Assembly: GCA_017483225.1 (NCBI GenBank)
Contig: JAFULF010000008.1
Coordinates: forward strand, 1-50,926
From: Alistipes sp.
Lineage (GTDB): Bacteria > Bacteroidota > Bacteroidia > Bacteroidales > Rikenellaceae
DNA: 50,926 nt
Direction: 5' to 3'
A program made the position numbers and the translations under genes. Shown here piece after piece: positions 33,637 to 42,163 of this stretch (its first letter is position 1; every line of letters begins with the position of its first letter). Below the pieces are notes generated by a model that was not told the origin of the DNA, made no database searches, and was given only the letters and a program-made list of their open reading frames with translations.

Positions 33637-36582
33637 CTAATGTGCTTCGAGCCAGTTGTGCCCCACGCCACACTCGACAACGAGCGGAATAGAGAGTTCG
33701 GCAGCTCCCTCCATCTCCTCCCGCACGATGCGCTCGACACGCTCCTGCTCCTCGGCAATCAAATCCACGACGATTTCGTCGTGTACCTGCAAGATGAGTT
33801 TCGAGCGGATGCCCTCCTCCGCAAAACGCCTTGCCACGCCGACCATCGCAATCTTCATAATATCCGCTGCACTGCCCTGTATCGGTGCATTGATGGCGTT
33901 ACGCTCGGCAAGGTTGCGGGCATTGACGTTTCGTGAGTTTATGTCGGCGAGGTAGCGACGACGGCCGAAGAGTGTGGTGACGTAGCCGTCACTACGTGCC
34001 TGCTCCGCCATACGCTCCATATACTCCTTGACCTTCGGATAGGAGTCGAAGTACCCCTCAATCAGCGCCTTCGCCTCCGAGCGTGGAATATCCAGACGCT
34101 GGCTCAACCCAAAGGCCGAGATGCCGTATATGATGCCGAAATTGGCAGTCTTGGCACGACGACGCTCCTCGGCAGTAACCTCCGAGAGCGGCTTCTTGAA
34201 TATCTTGGCTGCCGTTGCTGCGTGGATATCCTCTCCGTGCAGGAAGGCCTCACGCAGCGAGTCATCCCCGCTCAAATGGGCCATCAGGCGCAGCTCCACC
34301 TGCGAGTAGTCCGCCGAGAGGAGCAATCCCCCCTCCGTGCCGGCAATGAAGGCCTGACGGATGGGGCGACCTATGGCATCCCGAATAGGGATATTTTGCA
34401 GGTTGGGGTTTGCCGACGAGAGTCGTCCCGTGGCCGTTACGGCCTGATTATAAGATGTATGTATGCGGCCCGTCGCCGGATTTACTAACGCAGGCAACGC
34501 ATCCACGTATGTCGATAGCAACTTCTTGACACCTCTGTATTCCAGCACCTTGCTCACTATCTCGTGCTCGTGGGCAAAGCCCTGCAAGTACTCCTCGTCG
34601 GTGCAGAACTGCTTGGTCTTGGTCATCTTCGGCTTATCCGTGATGCGCAACTTGCCGAAGAGCACCTCGCCGAGTTGTCGGCTGGAATTGATATTGAGCG
34701 ACGGCTCCTCCGCCATTGCCCTAATCTCGCTCTCCAAGGCGGCAAGCTGTGCCGAGAGCGTTGCGGAGTAGTTGTGCAGCGAGGCGGAGTCTATGCGCAC
34801 ACCACTCCACTCCATACCCGCCAGAACATCTATCATAGGCTCCTCAACCTCGGTGTAGAGTTGCATCTGCCCCTGCTGCTCCACCTGCGGCAGCAGTGTG
34901 TGGTAGAGTTGCAGCGTCACATCGGCATCCTCAGCGGCGTACTCGGCAACACGCTCCAAGCCGACCATATCCATCGTGAGCTGCTTCGCACCCCGACCTA
35001 TCAACGACTCAATCTCTATTGGCGAGTAGTTCAGGTAACGCTCCGCAAGGGCATTCATACTATGGCGAGCCTCCGGGTCGAGCAGGTAGTGCAACAGCAT
35101 AGTATCCATCTTGCGACCACATACCTCAACGCCTATGGTGCGCAGGAAGAGGATGTCGAACTTCATATTCTGCCCCACCTTGACAATCTTCGGGTCGGCA
35201 AACAGCGGCCTCAATATCGAGGCGTAGAGGCTCTCGACCTCCTTGCGGGAGAGTACCTCGCCCGGATGTCCGAAGGGGATATACCACGCCTCGTGCTCAC
35301 GGATGGCGAGCGAGAGGCCTACGATGTGGTTGCCGAAGATGTCCAACCCCGTGGTTTCGAGGTCGAAGCACAACTCCCCACTTTGACGGGCCTCCTCCAC
35401 CACGTGGCGCAACTCGTCGGCCGTGCGGACAATGGTATATTTGTGTGGAGTGTCGGCAACACTCCTGAACTCCGTTGCAATTTCGGCGCTCTGCTCCGCC
35501 ACAACCTCCGCCTCCTTGTCAAGAGGCTCTGCGGTATCTGTTGCAGGTGCAGGCGCAGTTGCAGTTGCAGGCTCCGCTACCGGTGTGGCAAACAGGTCGC
35601 CAAAGAGCGAGCCCTGCCCCTCCAACGAGGCACGCTTGGACGCTCCGGCCTTCATTCGGGCCATATTGGCAAGTTGTGTCTGCTCCGCCTGCACGGGCCT
35701 ATCCGGCTCCTGCACGGGAGAGATATTGGAAATATCGGCGAGAAACGCCTTGAAGTCAAGCTCGGTAAAGAGTGAGCGCAGGTCATCTATGCGAGGACGG
35801 CAGACCGTCAAATCCTCCTCATTAAACTCGATAGGCACATCCAGACGTATCGTGGTCAGGGTCTTGGCAAGTTGCAACCTCTCGACCGATGCCTCGATGC
35901 TTGCACCCGTCTTACCTCCGATTTTGTCGGTGTTGGCAATGATATTCTCGACCGTTCCCCACGTGCGGACAAGTTTGCAGGCCCCCTTCTCGCCGATACC
36001 CGGAACGCCGGGGATGTTGTCGGAGGAGTCACCCCACAAGGCGAGAATATCTCGCACCAGCTGTGGCTCCTCGATGCCGTACTTCTCCTGAATAGCCTTC
36101 GTATCGACTATCTCGATGCCGTCGCCCTTCTGCTTATAGAGCCGGCGGTTCTTGCCCACGAGCTGCCCATAATCCTTGTCGGGCGTGACCATATAGACGT
36201 CGTAGCCCGCATCCGACCCCTTGAAGGCGAGGGTGCCGATGACATCATCCGCCTCGTATCCCGGCACTTCGAGGATAGGGATACACATAGCCTTGACGAT
36301 ACGCTTAACGTATGGTACAGAGGCGATTATATCCTCCGGAGTAGCGGGTCTGTTGGCCTTATACTCCGGGAAAATCTCCTTTCTGAAACAGCCCCCCGGA
36401 GGGTCAAATGCCACACCGAGCAGGTCGGGATGCTCCCTGCGCTGAATATCTCGCAGAAACTTCGTGAAGCCAAAGACTATCGAGGTATTCATACCGGCAC
36501 GATTACGCATCGGGCGGCCCATAAATGCGTAATAGTATTTGAAAATCAACGCATAAGCGTCTATCAAAAAGAGTTTTTTCAT
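33637..36582 (-). CDS. polA: DNA polymerase I
   Basis: This 981-residue enzyme has all three domains. The 5' nuclease (about 1-290) contains GYEADDVIGTLA, TPDKDYGQLV and GDSSDNIPGVPGIGEKGA. The 3'-5' exonuclease keeps its ligands in CFDLETTGLD, GQNMKFDILF and YAAEDADVTLQLY. The polymerase has motif A SADYSQVELR, motif B RRRAKTANFGIIYG and motif C LQVHDEIVVD. An Ala/Pro/Thr-rich linker (about 340-385) separates the first two domains. Its role is Okazaki fragment maturation and repair. A run of nine G ends 6 nt before the start codon in the 22-nt gap after queD. Confidence 0.97.
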   Translation of the reverse strand: MKKLFLIDAYALIFKYYYAFMGRPMRNRAGMNTSIVFGFTKFLRDIQRREHPDLLGVAFDPPGGCFRKEIFPEYKANRPATPEDIIASVPYVKRIVKAMCIPILEVPGYEADDVIGTLAFKGSDAGYDVYMVTPDKDYGQLVGKNRRLYKQKGDGIEIVDTKAIQEKYGIEEPQLVRDILALWGDSSDNIPGVPGIGEKGACKLVRTWGTVENIIANTDKIGGKTGASIEASVERLQLAKTLTTIRLDVPIEFNEEDLTVCRPRIDDLRSLFTELDFKAFLADISNISPVQEPDRPVQAEQTQLANMARMKAGASKRASLEGQGSLFGDLFATPVAEPATATAPAPATDTAEPLDKEAEVVAEQSAEIATEFRSVADTPHKYTIVRTADELRHVVEEARQSGELCFDLETTGLDIFGNHIVGLSLAIREHEAWYIPFGHPGEVLSRKEVESLYASILRPLFADPKIVKVGQNMKFDILFLRTIGVEVCGRKMDTMLLHYLLDPEARHSMNALAERYLNYSPIEIESLIGRGAKQLTMDMVGLERVAEYAAEDADVTLQLYHTLLPQVEQQGQMQLYTEVEEPMIDVLAGMEWSGVRIDSASLHNYSATLSAQLAALESEIRAMAEEPSLNINSSRQLGEVLFGKLRITDKPKMTKTKQFCTDEEYLQGFAHEHEIVSKVLEYRGVKKLLSTYVDALPALVNPATGRIHTSYNQAVTATGRLSSANPNLQNIPIRDAIGRPIRQAFIAGTEGGLLLSADYSQVELRLMAHLSGDDSLREAFLHGEDIHAATAAKIFKKPLSEVTAEERRRAKTANFGIIYGISAFGLSQRLDIPRSEAKALIEGYFDSYPKVKEYMERMAEQARSDGYVTTLFGRRRYLADINSRNVNARNLAERNAINAPIQGSAADIMKIAMVGVARRFAEEGIRSKLILQVHDEIVVDLIAEEQERVERIVREEMEGAAELSIPLVVECGVGHNWLEAH

Positions 36583-36588
36583 CTTCTA

Positions 36589-36597
36589 CCCCCCCCC
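36589..36597 (-). repeat. G9 homopolymer just upstream of the polA start
   Basis: On the minus strand, nine G lie 7 to 15 nt before the polA ATG, in the place a ribosome-binding site would occupy. One of five 9-nt G/C runs in the window. Confidence 0.7.
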
Positions 36598-36604
36598 TTA
36601 TCGC

Positions 36605-37051
36605 TTATCTGTTATCCTCGGCATACCACTCCGCATACGAACTCGCCGTCTCGTGCAGGCGCAACGAGTGCAGCACAACACCTGCGGGGAGTGCGGAACC
36701 GATACGCTCGGCGAAATCCACGAGCATATTCTCACACGTAGGCTGGTATGGCACCATGACCACATTGTCGAAGCGGTCGCAGAAGCACTCCGCCAGCGCA
36801 CGATTCTCCGCCGTATCCCTCAACACAAACGAGTGGTCGAGGCGGTCGATGACCTCACGTGCGACGATGGCTTTCAGGTCACCGAAGTCCATCACCATAC
36901 CGAGCTTCGGGTCCTGCTCATCCTGCGACGGGGAGCCCTTGACCGTGACGAAGAGGCGGTATGAGTGGCCGTGAATCTCCCGACACTTGCCATCATATCC
37001 GGCAAGTGCGTGGGCAGACTCGAAGGTAAATTCCTTGGTAAGTCGTATCAT
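36605..37051 (-). CDS. queD: 6-Carboxy-5,6,7,8-tetrahydropterin synthase
   Basis: The 148-residue protein has the zinc-binding histidines and active-site Cys of the QueD/PTPS family in FESAHALAGYDGKCREIHGHSYRL (about 10-33), plus the catalytic Asp-His pair in IDRLDHSFVL and the PTCENML motif that marks the T-fold pterin synthases. It converts dihydroneopterin triphosphate to 6-carboxytetrahydropterin on the way to queuosine. No queC or queE lies nearby. It overlaps the Lrp-type gene by 4 nt, so the two are translationally coupled. Confidence 0.93.
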   Translation of the reverse strand: MIRLTKEFTFESAHALAGYDGKCREIHGHSYRLFVTVKGSPSQDEQDPKLGMVMDFGDLKAIVAREVIDRLDHSFVLRDTAENRALAECFCDRFDNVVMVPYQPTCENMLVDFAERIGSALPAGVVLHSLRLHETASSYAEWYAEDNR

Positions 37052-37530
37052 CGTATCGGGTCGATTTTATCCAGACAGTCAATAGGCGGCTCACGTTTGA
37101 ACGACTCGGCAAGCGATATATATGTCTCGGTAGCAATGCCGGGCACCGTGCGAATAGCGTTGAGCGTATTCATCAGGTGGTCGTTATCTACACAGTAGAG
37201 CTTTACCATCACCGTATAGTTACCCGTTATGGTGTGACACTCGACAATCTCCGGGATACTTTTCAGCCTCTCGTTGAGAGTGGTGCTGTATGAGTTATCA
37301 CGAAGTCGAATATTCACAAAGGCACAGATATCAAAACCCAACATACGCGGGTCAACCGCCATATGGCTACCCTGTATTACACCGGCATCTTCGAGCTTCT
37401 TGATGCGCTGGTGTATCGCCGCTCCGGATATGCCGCACTCACGAGCAATTTCGAGGAACGGCATACGTGCATTCTTGACCAAAAAACGCAATATCTTTCG
37501 GTCGGTTGCATCCAATGTTACCTTGTTCAT
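37048..37530 (-). CDS. Lrp/AsnC-family transcriptional regulator
   Basis: The 160-residue protein has an N-terminal helix-turn-helix (DRKILRFLVKNARMPFLEIARECGISGAAIHQRIKKLEDAGVI, about 10-52) and the C-terminal RAM amino-acid-sensing domain (about 60-150). It lies 33 nt after kbl and overlaps queD. In E. coli Lrp controls the threonine dehydrogenase/kbl operon, so local control of kbl is plausible here. A small palindrome in the gap between them (37548-37559) is a candidate site. Confidence 0.93.
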   Translation of the reverse strand: MNKVTLDATDRKILRFLVKNARMPFLEIARECGISGAAIHQRIKKLEDAGVIQGSHMAVDPRMLGFDICAFVNIRLRDNSYSTTLNERLKSIPEIVECHTITGNYTVMVKLYCVDNDHLMNTLNAIRTVPGIATETYISLAESFKREPPIDCLDKIDPIR

Positions 37531-37547
37531 ATTATACTGAATTTAAG

Positions 37548-37559
37548 GGTATAAATACC
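37548..37559. promoter_or_regulatory. Small palindrome GGTAT-AA-ATACC between kbl and the Lrp-type gene
   Basis: A 5-bp inverted repeat with a 2-bp spacer in the 33-nt gap before the Lrp/AsnC start. It could be a binding site for that regulator. The evidence is only symmetry and position. Confidence 0.3.
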
Positions 37560-37563
37560 GTTT

Positions 37564-38751
37564 TTACTTCAACACGCCGAGCTGCTTGCCAACCTCCACA
37601 AAGGCCTCAACGCAACGCTCCAACTGCTCTCGGGTGTGTCCTGCCGACACCTGTACTCGAATACGGGCCAGCCCCTTCGGTACCACCGGATAGTAGAAGC
37701 CCGTCACGAAGACACCCTTCTCTTGGAGTGCCGCAGCAAAATCCTGCGAGAGCTTGGCATCGTAGAGCATCACAGCGCAGATTGCCGAGTCGGTAGGCTT
37801 GATGTCGAAGCCGGCAGCAACCATCTTGTCACGGAAGTATGCCACGTTCTCAACCAGACGGTCGTGGTGCTCGTTGCTCTCTTCGAGCATCTTGAAGAGC
37901 TCGATGCCCGCACCAACCACTGCCGGTGGCAGGGAGTTGGAGAAGAGGTAAGGGCGAGAACGCTGACGGAGCATATCTATAATCTCCTTGCGGCCCGTTG
38001 TGAATCCTCCCACGGCACCACCGAAGGCCTTGCCCAGAGTGCCCGTGATGATGTCCACCTCGCCACGCAGGTTGTAGAGCTCGGTGATACCTCGGCCGGT
38101 TGCTCCGAGAACGCCGGCAGAGTGGCACTCATCGACCATAACCAGCGCACGATACTGCTTTGCCAACTCGCAAATCTTGTCGAGCGGTGCGGCATTTCCA
38201 TCCATCGAGAATACGCCGTCGGTGCAGATGATGCGGAAGCGCTGTGCCTGCGCACGCTTCAAGCAATCCTCCAACGCCTCCATATCGGCATTTGCGTAGC
38301 GGTAGCGCACCGCCTTGCACAGACGCACGCCGTCGATGATTGATGCGTGGTTGAGCGAGTCGGAGATGATGGCATCCTGCTCCGTGAAGAGCGGCTCAAA
38401 GACTCCTCCGTTAGCATCAAAGCAGGCAGCGTAGAGGATGGTATCCTCGGTGCCGAAGTAGTCGGCGATAGCCTTCTCCAACTGCTTGTGCATATCCTGA
38501 CAGCCGCAGATGAAGCGCACCGACGACATTCCGTAGCCACGCTCATCCATGGCACGCTTCGCCGCCTCCACCAGACGAGGGTTATCCGAGAGTCCGAGGT
38601 AGTTGTTGGCGCAGAAGTTCAGACACGCCTTTCCGTTCACCTGAATCTCCGCTCGCTGCGGTGAGCAGATGATGCGCTCGCTTTTGTAAAGACCCGCCTC
38701 TTTGATTGCTTCGAGTTCCTTTTCAAGGTGCTCTTTGAAATTTCCGTACAT
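37564..38751 (-). CDS. kbl: Glycine C-acetyltransferase (2-amino-3-ketobutyrate CoA ligase)
   Basis: This 395-residue PLP enzyme of the alpha-oxoamine synthase family converts 2-amino-3-oxobutyrate and CoA to glycine and acetyl-CoA in threonine breakdown. NFCANNYLGLSDNP (about 45-58), SDSLNHASIIDGVRL, VDECHSAGVLG and GTLGKAFGGAVGG (the PLP lysine) match Kbl, and the length equals that of E. coli Kbl. No threonine dehydrogenase gene is next to it. Its promoter lies about 80 nt upstream, and an 8-bp hairpin sits in the leader. The Lrp-type gene follows after 33 nt. Confidence 0.93.
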   Translation of the reverse strand: MYGNFKEHLEKELEAIKEAGLYKSERIICSPQRAEIQVNGKACLNFCANNYLGLSDNPRLVEAAKRAMDERGYGMSSVRFICGCQDMHKQLEKAIADYFGTEDTILYAACFDANGGVFEPLFTEQDAIISDSLNHASIIDGVRLCKAVRYRYANADMEALEDCLKRAQAQRFRIICTDGVFSMDGNAAPLDKICELAKQYRALVMVDECHSAGVLGATGRGITELYNLRGEVDIITGTLGKAFGGAVGGFTTGRKEIIDMLRQRSRPYLFSNSLPPAVVGAGIELFKMLEESNEHHDRLVENVAYFRDKMVAAGFDIKPTDSAICAVMLYDAKLSQDFAAALQEKGVFVTGFYYPVVPKGLARIRVQVSAGHTREQLERCVEAFVEVGKQLGVLK

Positions 38752-38788
38752 AGTAGTATTTTGGTTTTTAAGTTTTTGGTTCTCCCTT

Positions 38789-38826
38789 AAACGGGGGAGG
38801 TTGGGTTAAAAACTGTAACCTCCCAT
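38789..38826 (-). promoter_or_regulatory. Leader hairpin upstream of kbl
   Basis: On the minus strand, GGGAGGTT and AACCTCCC form an 8-bp stem with a loop of about 17 nt, between the -7 element (38831-38838) and the kbl start (38751). No known riboswitch family is recognised. Confidence 0.45.
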
Positions 38827-38830
38827 TTTG

Positions 38831-38838
38831 CAAAGATA
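38831..38838 (-). promoter_or_regulatory. Promoter -7 element of kbl (TATCTTTG)
   Basis: Exact TAnnTTTG match on the minus strand, giving a kbl leader of about 75 nt. Confidence 0.55.
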
Positions 38839-39053
38839 GTTTTTTTACCTGATTTTAGCCCCCATATCTTCGATTTTTTTACAAAAAGCACTCTTCGGGG
38901 TTAATATTTTTAAGCATACTTTTTGCAGGAGATGCCATTTTGGGGCAGAAAACGCAGTTTGAAACACTCGTGACGGAGGTGGCGATTAGATATTTCCGCC
39001 GTGTCGGAGAACAAAAAAGTGGCTGTTTATGAATATTTATATGCAAAAATATC
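38839..39053. other. Divergent intergenic region between kbl and sppA
   Basis: No RNA gene or recognisable protein gene was found. A frame of about 45 codons (38905-39030, plus) is open but has no ATG and no recognisable similarity. The region presumably holds upstream control sites for both divergent genes. Confidence 0.4.
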
Positions 39054-39061
39054 TATCTTTG
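39054..39061 (+). promoter_or_regulatory. Promoter -7 element of sppA (TATCTTTG)
   Basis: Exact TAnnTTTG match, giving a leader of about 20-25 nt before the ATG at 39090. Confidence 0.55.
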
Positions 39062-39089
39062 TCTTTATAATTTTAAGATATTCGGCGTT

Positions 39090-40883
39090 ATGAAGTTTAT
39101 GAAGGTATTTTGGGCGGCTCTCGCAGCCGTTGTGGTGGGCGGTATTCTCTCATCACTGCTCTGGGTTATTACGATATTTTCGCTGGCGGGTGCTGTCGGC
39201 ACTACGGCTGTCAATGTTATGCCTAACTCAATCCTGCGCATTGATTTGGCAGACAACATCACCGATGCTCCGTCGGTAAATCCGCTTGCCGGCGTCGATT
39301 TCCAGACGATGCAGACCACACGCAACCTCACGTTGCTCAACGTGCTGCGTGCTATCGAGGCCGCCAAGAGCGACACCCGCATCAAGGGCATATATATCAA
39401 CTTCTCGGGCGGAGGCTCGCTCTCCGTGGCAGCGTTGGAGGAGATGCGTGCCGCCATTGCCGACTTCAAGCAGAGCGGTAAGTTTGTCGTAGCCTTCAAC
39501 GACACATACTCGCAGATGGGCTACTACCTCGCCTCGGTTGCCGATAAGGTCTATATTCAGCCGGAGGGCAGCTTCTCGTGGGTAGGTGCCGCCACCACGT
39601 CGCTCTTCTTCAAGGAGGCACTCGACAGGCTCGATATCTCGGTGGAGGTCTTCCGCCCAACCGTCTGCAAGTATAAGAGCGCCGTTGAGCCATACGTCCT
39701 GAGCAAGATGTCGGAGGCAAACCGCCGCCAGATGGAGGCTCTGTGCCGTGATGTCTGGGATGTTGTCTGCGATGCCGTGTCGGAGTCGAGAGGCATAGAT
39801 AGGGGCGAACTCAACCGCCTCGCCGACCGCCTCGCCGTGACCTTCCCCGAGGATGCTCTCAAACATAAGTTCGTCGATGGCATCCTCTACCGTGACCAGA
39901 TGGAGGAGGTCTTTGCCGAGTTGGGTGTCGAGAAGGGCCTGCTGGGCGACTACGAGATGGTCAGCCTCGGCGACTACTGCACGATTGTCGGAGCAGATAT
40001 GAGCAACCTCTCTGCACCGAAGGTTGCCATCGTATATGCCGAGGGCCAAATCATTGATGGCGAGGGCATTGACGACGTTGTATATGGAACTACCATGGCG
40101 GAGACTCTCGCCTCGGTACGCAAGGACGAGAGCGTGAAGTCGGTTGTCCTGCGTGTCAATTCGCCGGGCGGTAGCGCCTTGGCGAGCGATGTCATCTGGC
40201 GTGAGGTCGAGCTGCTCAAAGCCGTCAAGCCCGTCATCGTCTCTATGGGTGCCTACGCCGCCAGCGGAGGCTACTATATCTCCTGCCCGGCGGATGCCAT
40301 TCTCGCTGACCGCCTGACACTTACAGGCTCCATAGGCGTCTATGGTATGATGCTCGACGGCGAGGATATGCTGCGCCGCAAACTCGGTATCACCACCGAC
40401 GTCGTCAAGACAAACCCTTCGGCGGACTTCGGGGCCAACATCCTCGGCCTCAACGTGCGCCGCAGCACCCCTCAGGAGCGCAATATGCTGCTCCGCTCGG
40501 TCGATAAGGTCTATCACTCGTTTACCACGAAGGTCGCCTCGGGCCGTAATCTGCCCCTGAACCGTGTCTTGGAGATTGCCGAGGGCAGGGTTTGGAGCGG
40601 CACTGCGGCGGTAGGTATCGGCCTTGTGGATGGCAATGGCGGCCTGCGTGAGGCTATCTCGTTAGCGGCCGATAAGGCGGGCATCGCCGACAACTTCCGT
40701 GTGGAGGAGGTGCTCGACGAGATGACCCCGTTTGCAGCCTTTATGCAGGCCTTCGGCGCACAAGCCCGTAGCCTCATCCTCGGCGAGGAGCTCTCGCAGG
40801 TGTGCGACGAATACGCAGCAACACAACACGTTATGCTGATGGAAGGTGTGCAGACCTTCTGCCCTTATCGCATCGTGTTTTAG
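39090..40883 (+). CDS. sppA: Signal peptide peptidase SppA, 67 kDa type
   Basis: The 597-residue inner-membrane serine protease has one N-terminal anchor helix (about 5-35) and two tandem SppA/ClpP-like domains. In the N-terminal half, VCKYKSAVEPY carries the catalytic Lys (Lys196). In the C-terminal half, MGAYAASGGYYIS carries the catalytic Ser (Ser392). This is the same Lys/Ser dyad split across repeats as in E. coli SppA. It degrades signal peptides left in the membrane after cleavage. The gene is followed by rpmI, which has its own promoter. Confidence 0.95.
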   Translation: MKFMKVFWAALAAVVVGGILSSLLWVITIFSLAGAVGTTAVNVMPNSILRIDLADNITDAPSVNPLAGVDFQTMQTTRNLTLLNVLRAIEAAKSDTRIKGIYINFSGGGSLSVAALEEMRAAIADFKQSGKFVVAFNDTYSQMGYYLASVADKVYIQPEGSFSWVGAATTSLFFKEALDRLDISVEVFRPTVCKYKSAVEPYVLSKMSEANRRQMEALCRDVWDVVCDAVSESRGIDRGELNRLADRLAVTFPEDALKHKFVDGILYRDQMEEVFAELGVEKGLLGDYEMVSLGDYCTIVGADMSNLSAPKVAIVYAEGQIIDGEGIDDVVYGTTMAETLASVRKDESVKSVVLRVNSPGGSALASDVIWREVELLKAVKPVIVSMGAYAASGGYYISCPADAILADRLTLTGSIGVYGMMLDGEDMLRRKLGITTDVVKTNPSADFGANILGLNVRRSTPQERNMLLRSVDKVYHSFTTKVASGRNLPLNRVLEIAEGRVWSGTAAVGIGLVDGNGGLREAISLAADKAGIADNFRVEEVLDEMTPFAAFMQAFGAQARSLILGEELSQVCDEYAATQHVMLMEGVQTFCPYRIVF

Positions 40884-40956
40884 CCACACTTCGGAGTAGC
40901 TTGCAGGGCAAATCACACCATTTTTGCCCCGATATAGACTTTTTTTGCATCAAGCG

Positions 40957-40987
40957 ATTGCTGAAACAAAAAAAAGATATATCTTTG
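40957..40987 (+). promoter_or_regulatory. Promoter of rpmI-rplT (ATTG-N19-TATCTTTG)
   Basis: TATCTTTG at 40980-40987 with ATTG 19 bp upstream (40957-40960), about 31 nt before the rpmI ATG. It makes the ribosomal pair independent of sppA. Confidence 0.65.
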
Positions 40988-41018
40988 TACGCTATGTTTA
41001 ACTAAATTTTTTACAATT

Positions 41019-41213
41019 ATGCCAAAAATGAAAACTAATGCCGCTGCAAAGAAGCGTTTTACTTTCACCGGCACAGGTAAGATTAAGCGTAAGCACGCTT
41101 ATCACAGTCACATCCTGACCAAAAAGACTAAGAAACAGAAGCGTAACCTCTGCTATTCGGGTATCGTTTCACCGGCCGATGAGGCTAAAATCAAGACTCT
41201 GCTTGTTAAATAA
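41019..41213 (+). CDS. rpmI: Large ribosomal subunit protein bL35
   Basis: The 64-residue very basic protein starts [14 protein letters not shown] and carries [20 protein letters not shown], the bL35 signature. It is placed upstream of rplT as in most bacteria. infC, which usually precedes this pair, is absent; instead sppA lies upstream and rpmI has its own promoter. A 121-nt spacer separates it from rplT. Confidence 0.97.
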   Translation: MPKMKTNAAAKKRFTFTGTGKIKRKHAYHSHILTKKTKKQKRNLCYSGIVSPADEAKIKTLLVK

Positions 41214-41334
41214 TCTACGGATTGTTTAGGTAGTAAAGTCGAACAATTAACTTTTATTTATTAACCGAAGTGAAACAGCCCTAAAGAGTACGAGAGAAAC
41301 GTGCCGCTGTTAACTTCATCAAAAACTTTTAATT

Positions 41335-41679
41335 ATGCCACGTTCAGTCAACGCTGTTGCGTCACGCGCAAGAAGAAAAAAGGTTTTGAAACTTGCCAAG
41401 GGTAACTTTGGTTCAAGGGGAAACGTATGGACAGTTGCGAAAAATACTGTCGAGAAGGGTTTGCAGTATGCTTATGCACACCGCCGCCTGAAGAAGCGTA
41501 CATTCCGTTCATTGTGGATCGTTCGTATCAACGCTGCGGTTCGCTCTTACGGTTTGACCTATTCGGAGTTCATCGGTAAAGTAAACGCAAAGGGTATCGC
41601 CCTCAACCGTAAGGTTATGGCCGACCTGGCGATGAACGAGCCGAAAGCATTCGAGGCAATTGTAAATGCAGTTAAATAG
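41335..41679 (+). CDS. rplT: Large ribosomal subunit protein bL20
   Basis: The 114-residue protein starts [23 protein letters not shown] and contains [22 protein letters not shown] and [13 protein letters not shown], all typical of bL20, an early assembly protein that binds 23S rRNA. In other bacteria bL20 represses its own operon by binding the mRNA; the 121-nt spacer after rpmI would be the place to look for such a site. A perfect terminator hairpin follows. Confidence 0.97.
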   Translation: MPRSVNAVASRARRKKVLKLAKGNFGSRGNVWTVAKNTVEKGLQYAYAHRRLKKRTFRSLWIVRINAAVRSYGLTYSEFIGKVNAKGIALNRKVMADLAMNEPKAFEAIVNAVK

Positions 41680-41702
41680 CACTCACCCGTAAGGGGAGTA
41701 GG

Positions 41703-41733
41703 GGCTGTCGGAGTACTCCGACAGCCTTTTTTG
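41703..41733 (+). terminator. Terminator of rpmI-rplT
   Basis: A 24-nt perfect palindrome (GGCTGTCGGAGT and its complement) is followed by six T, 23 nt after the rplT stop. Confidence 0.9.
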
Positions 41734-41751
41734 TTTGCCGTGTCGCAGAGA

Positions 41752-41760
41752 GGGGGGGGG
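41752..41760 (+). repeat. G9 homopolymer
   Basis: Nine G just after the rplT terminator. A second G9 lies at 41847-41855. Confidence 0.7.
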
Positions 41761-41784
41761 CAACCTGCCTTAAATGACCTTACC

Positions 41785-41998
41785 TGACATTATCCGTCCT
41801 TAAATGTCCTTGCGCTCACGTGGGTATCGAAAACGATACCCGGGGAGGGGGGGGGCAAAAGAGGGTGTGCAGGAAGGGTTTGGCGCAAGGGAGAATAGTG
41901 AATTTAAGGAGATTAATGATTGCGCTATCCTTAATTCCCTAATCGTTGTCCTTCCTCAAAGACGCAAAAAAAACTGCCTAACATAGTTAGACAGGCTC
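41785..41998 (-). repeat. Long inverted repeat, right copy (partner 29713-29915)
   Basis: This is the reverse complement of 29713-29915, with few differences over 41880-41998. It includes the GCCTAACATAGTTAGACAGGC terminator hairpin oriented for the leftward beta-helix gene, an AGGGAGAATAGTGAATTTA module shared with 48800, and the TATCG/CGATA palindrome (41821-41841). A G9 run (41847-41855) is present here but not in the left copy. Confidence 0.85.
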
Positions 41999-42087
41999 CT
42001 TAGGGGAAAATATAGATATGAATCCTGCAACCGCAGGTTGCATACTCGGCGTATGTAACTATCACGTCGCACGCAGATAAAGGCAGA

Positions 42088-42110
42088 AATTGCCCCTTAA
42101 AATGAAAAAG
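42088..42110. repeat. 23-bp repeat shared with 49347-49369
   Basis: A sequence ending CCCCTTAAAATGAAAAAG occurs identically here and at 49347-49369. Both copies lie a short way downstream of a leftward gene. The copy near 49350 is one arm of a larger inverted-repeat element. Confidence 0.65.
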
Positions 42111-42140
42111 AAAAACTGCGCCCCTCGAAAGGAGCGCAGT
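42111..42140 (-). terminator. Terminator of the second fimbrillin/beta-helix gene
   Basis: On the minus strand, ACTGCGCTCC/GGGGCGCAGT forms a stem (one G-U) followed by TTTTTC, about 25 nt after the stop codon. The hairpin at 41967-41998 would be a second terminator behind it. Confidence 0.8.
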
Positions 42141-42163
42141 ATAAAAAATCGCTGAATAATAGA

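Noticed and set aside
38905-39030. Open frame of about 45 codons between kbl and sppA
   Set aside because: No ATG, no recognisable similarity, and it overlaps the region where sppA control sites are expected.
40906-40929. GGGCAAA/TTTGCCC hairpin after sppA as a terminator
   Set aside because: Only a 7-bp stem without an adjacent T-run; possible but too weak to list as a feature.
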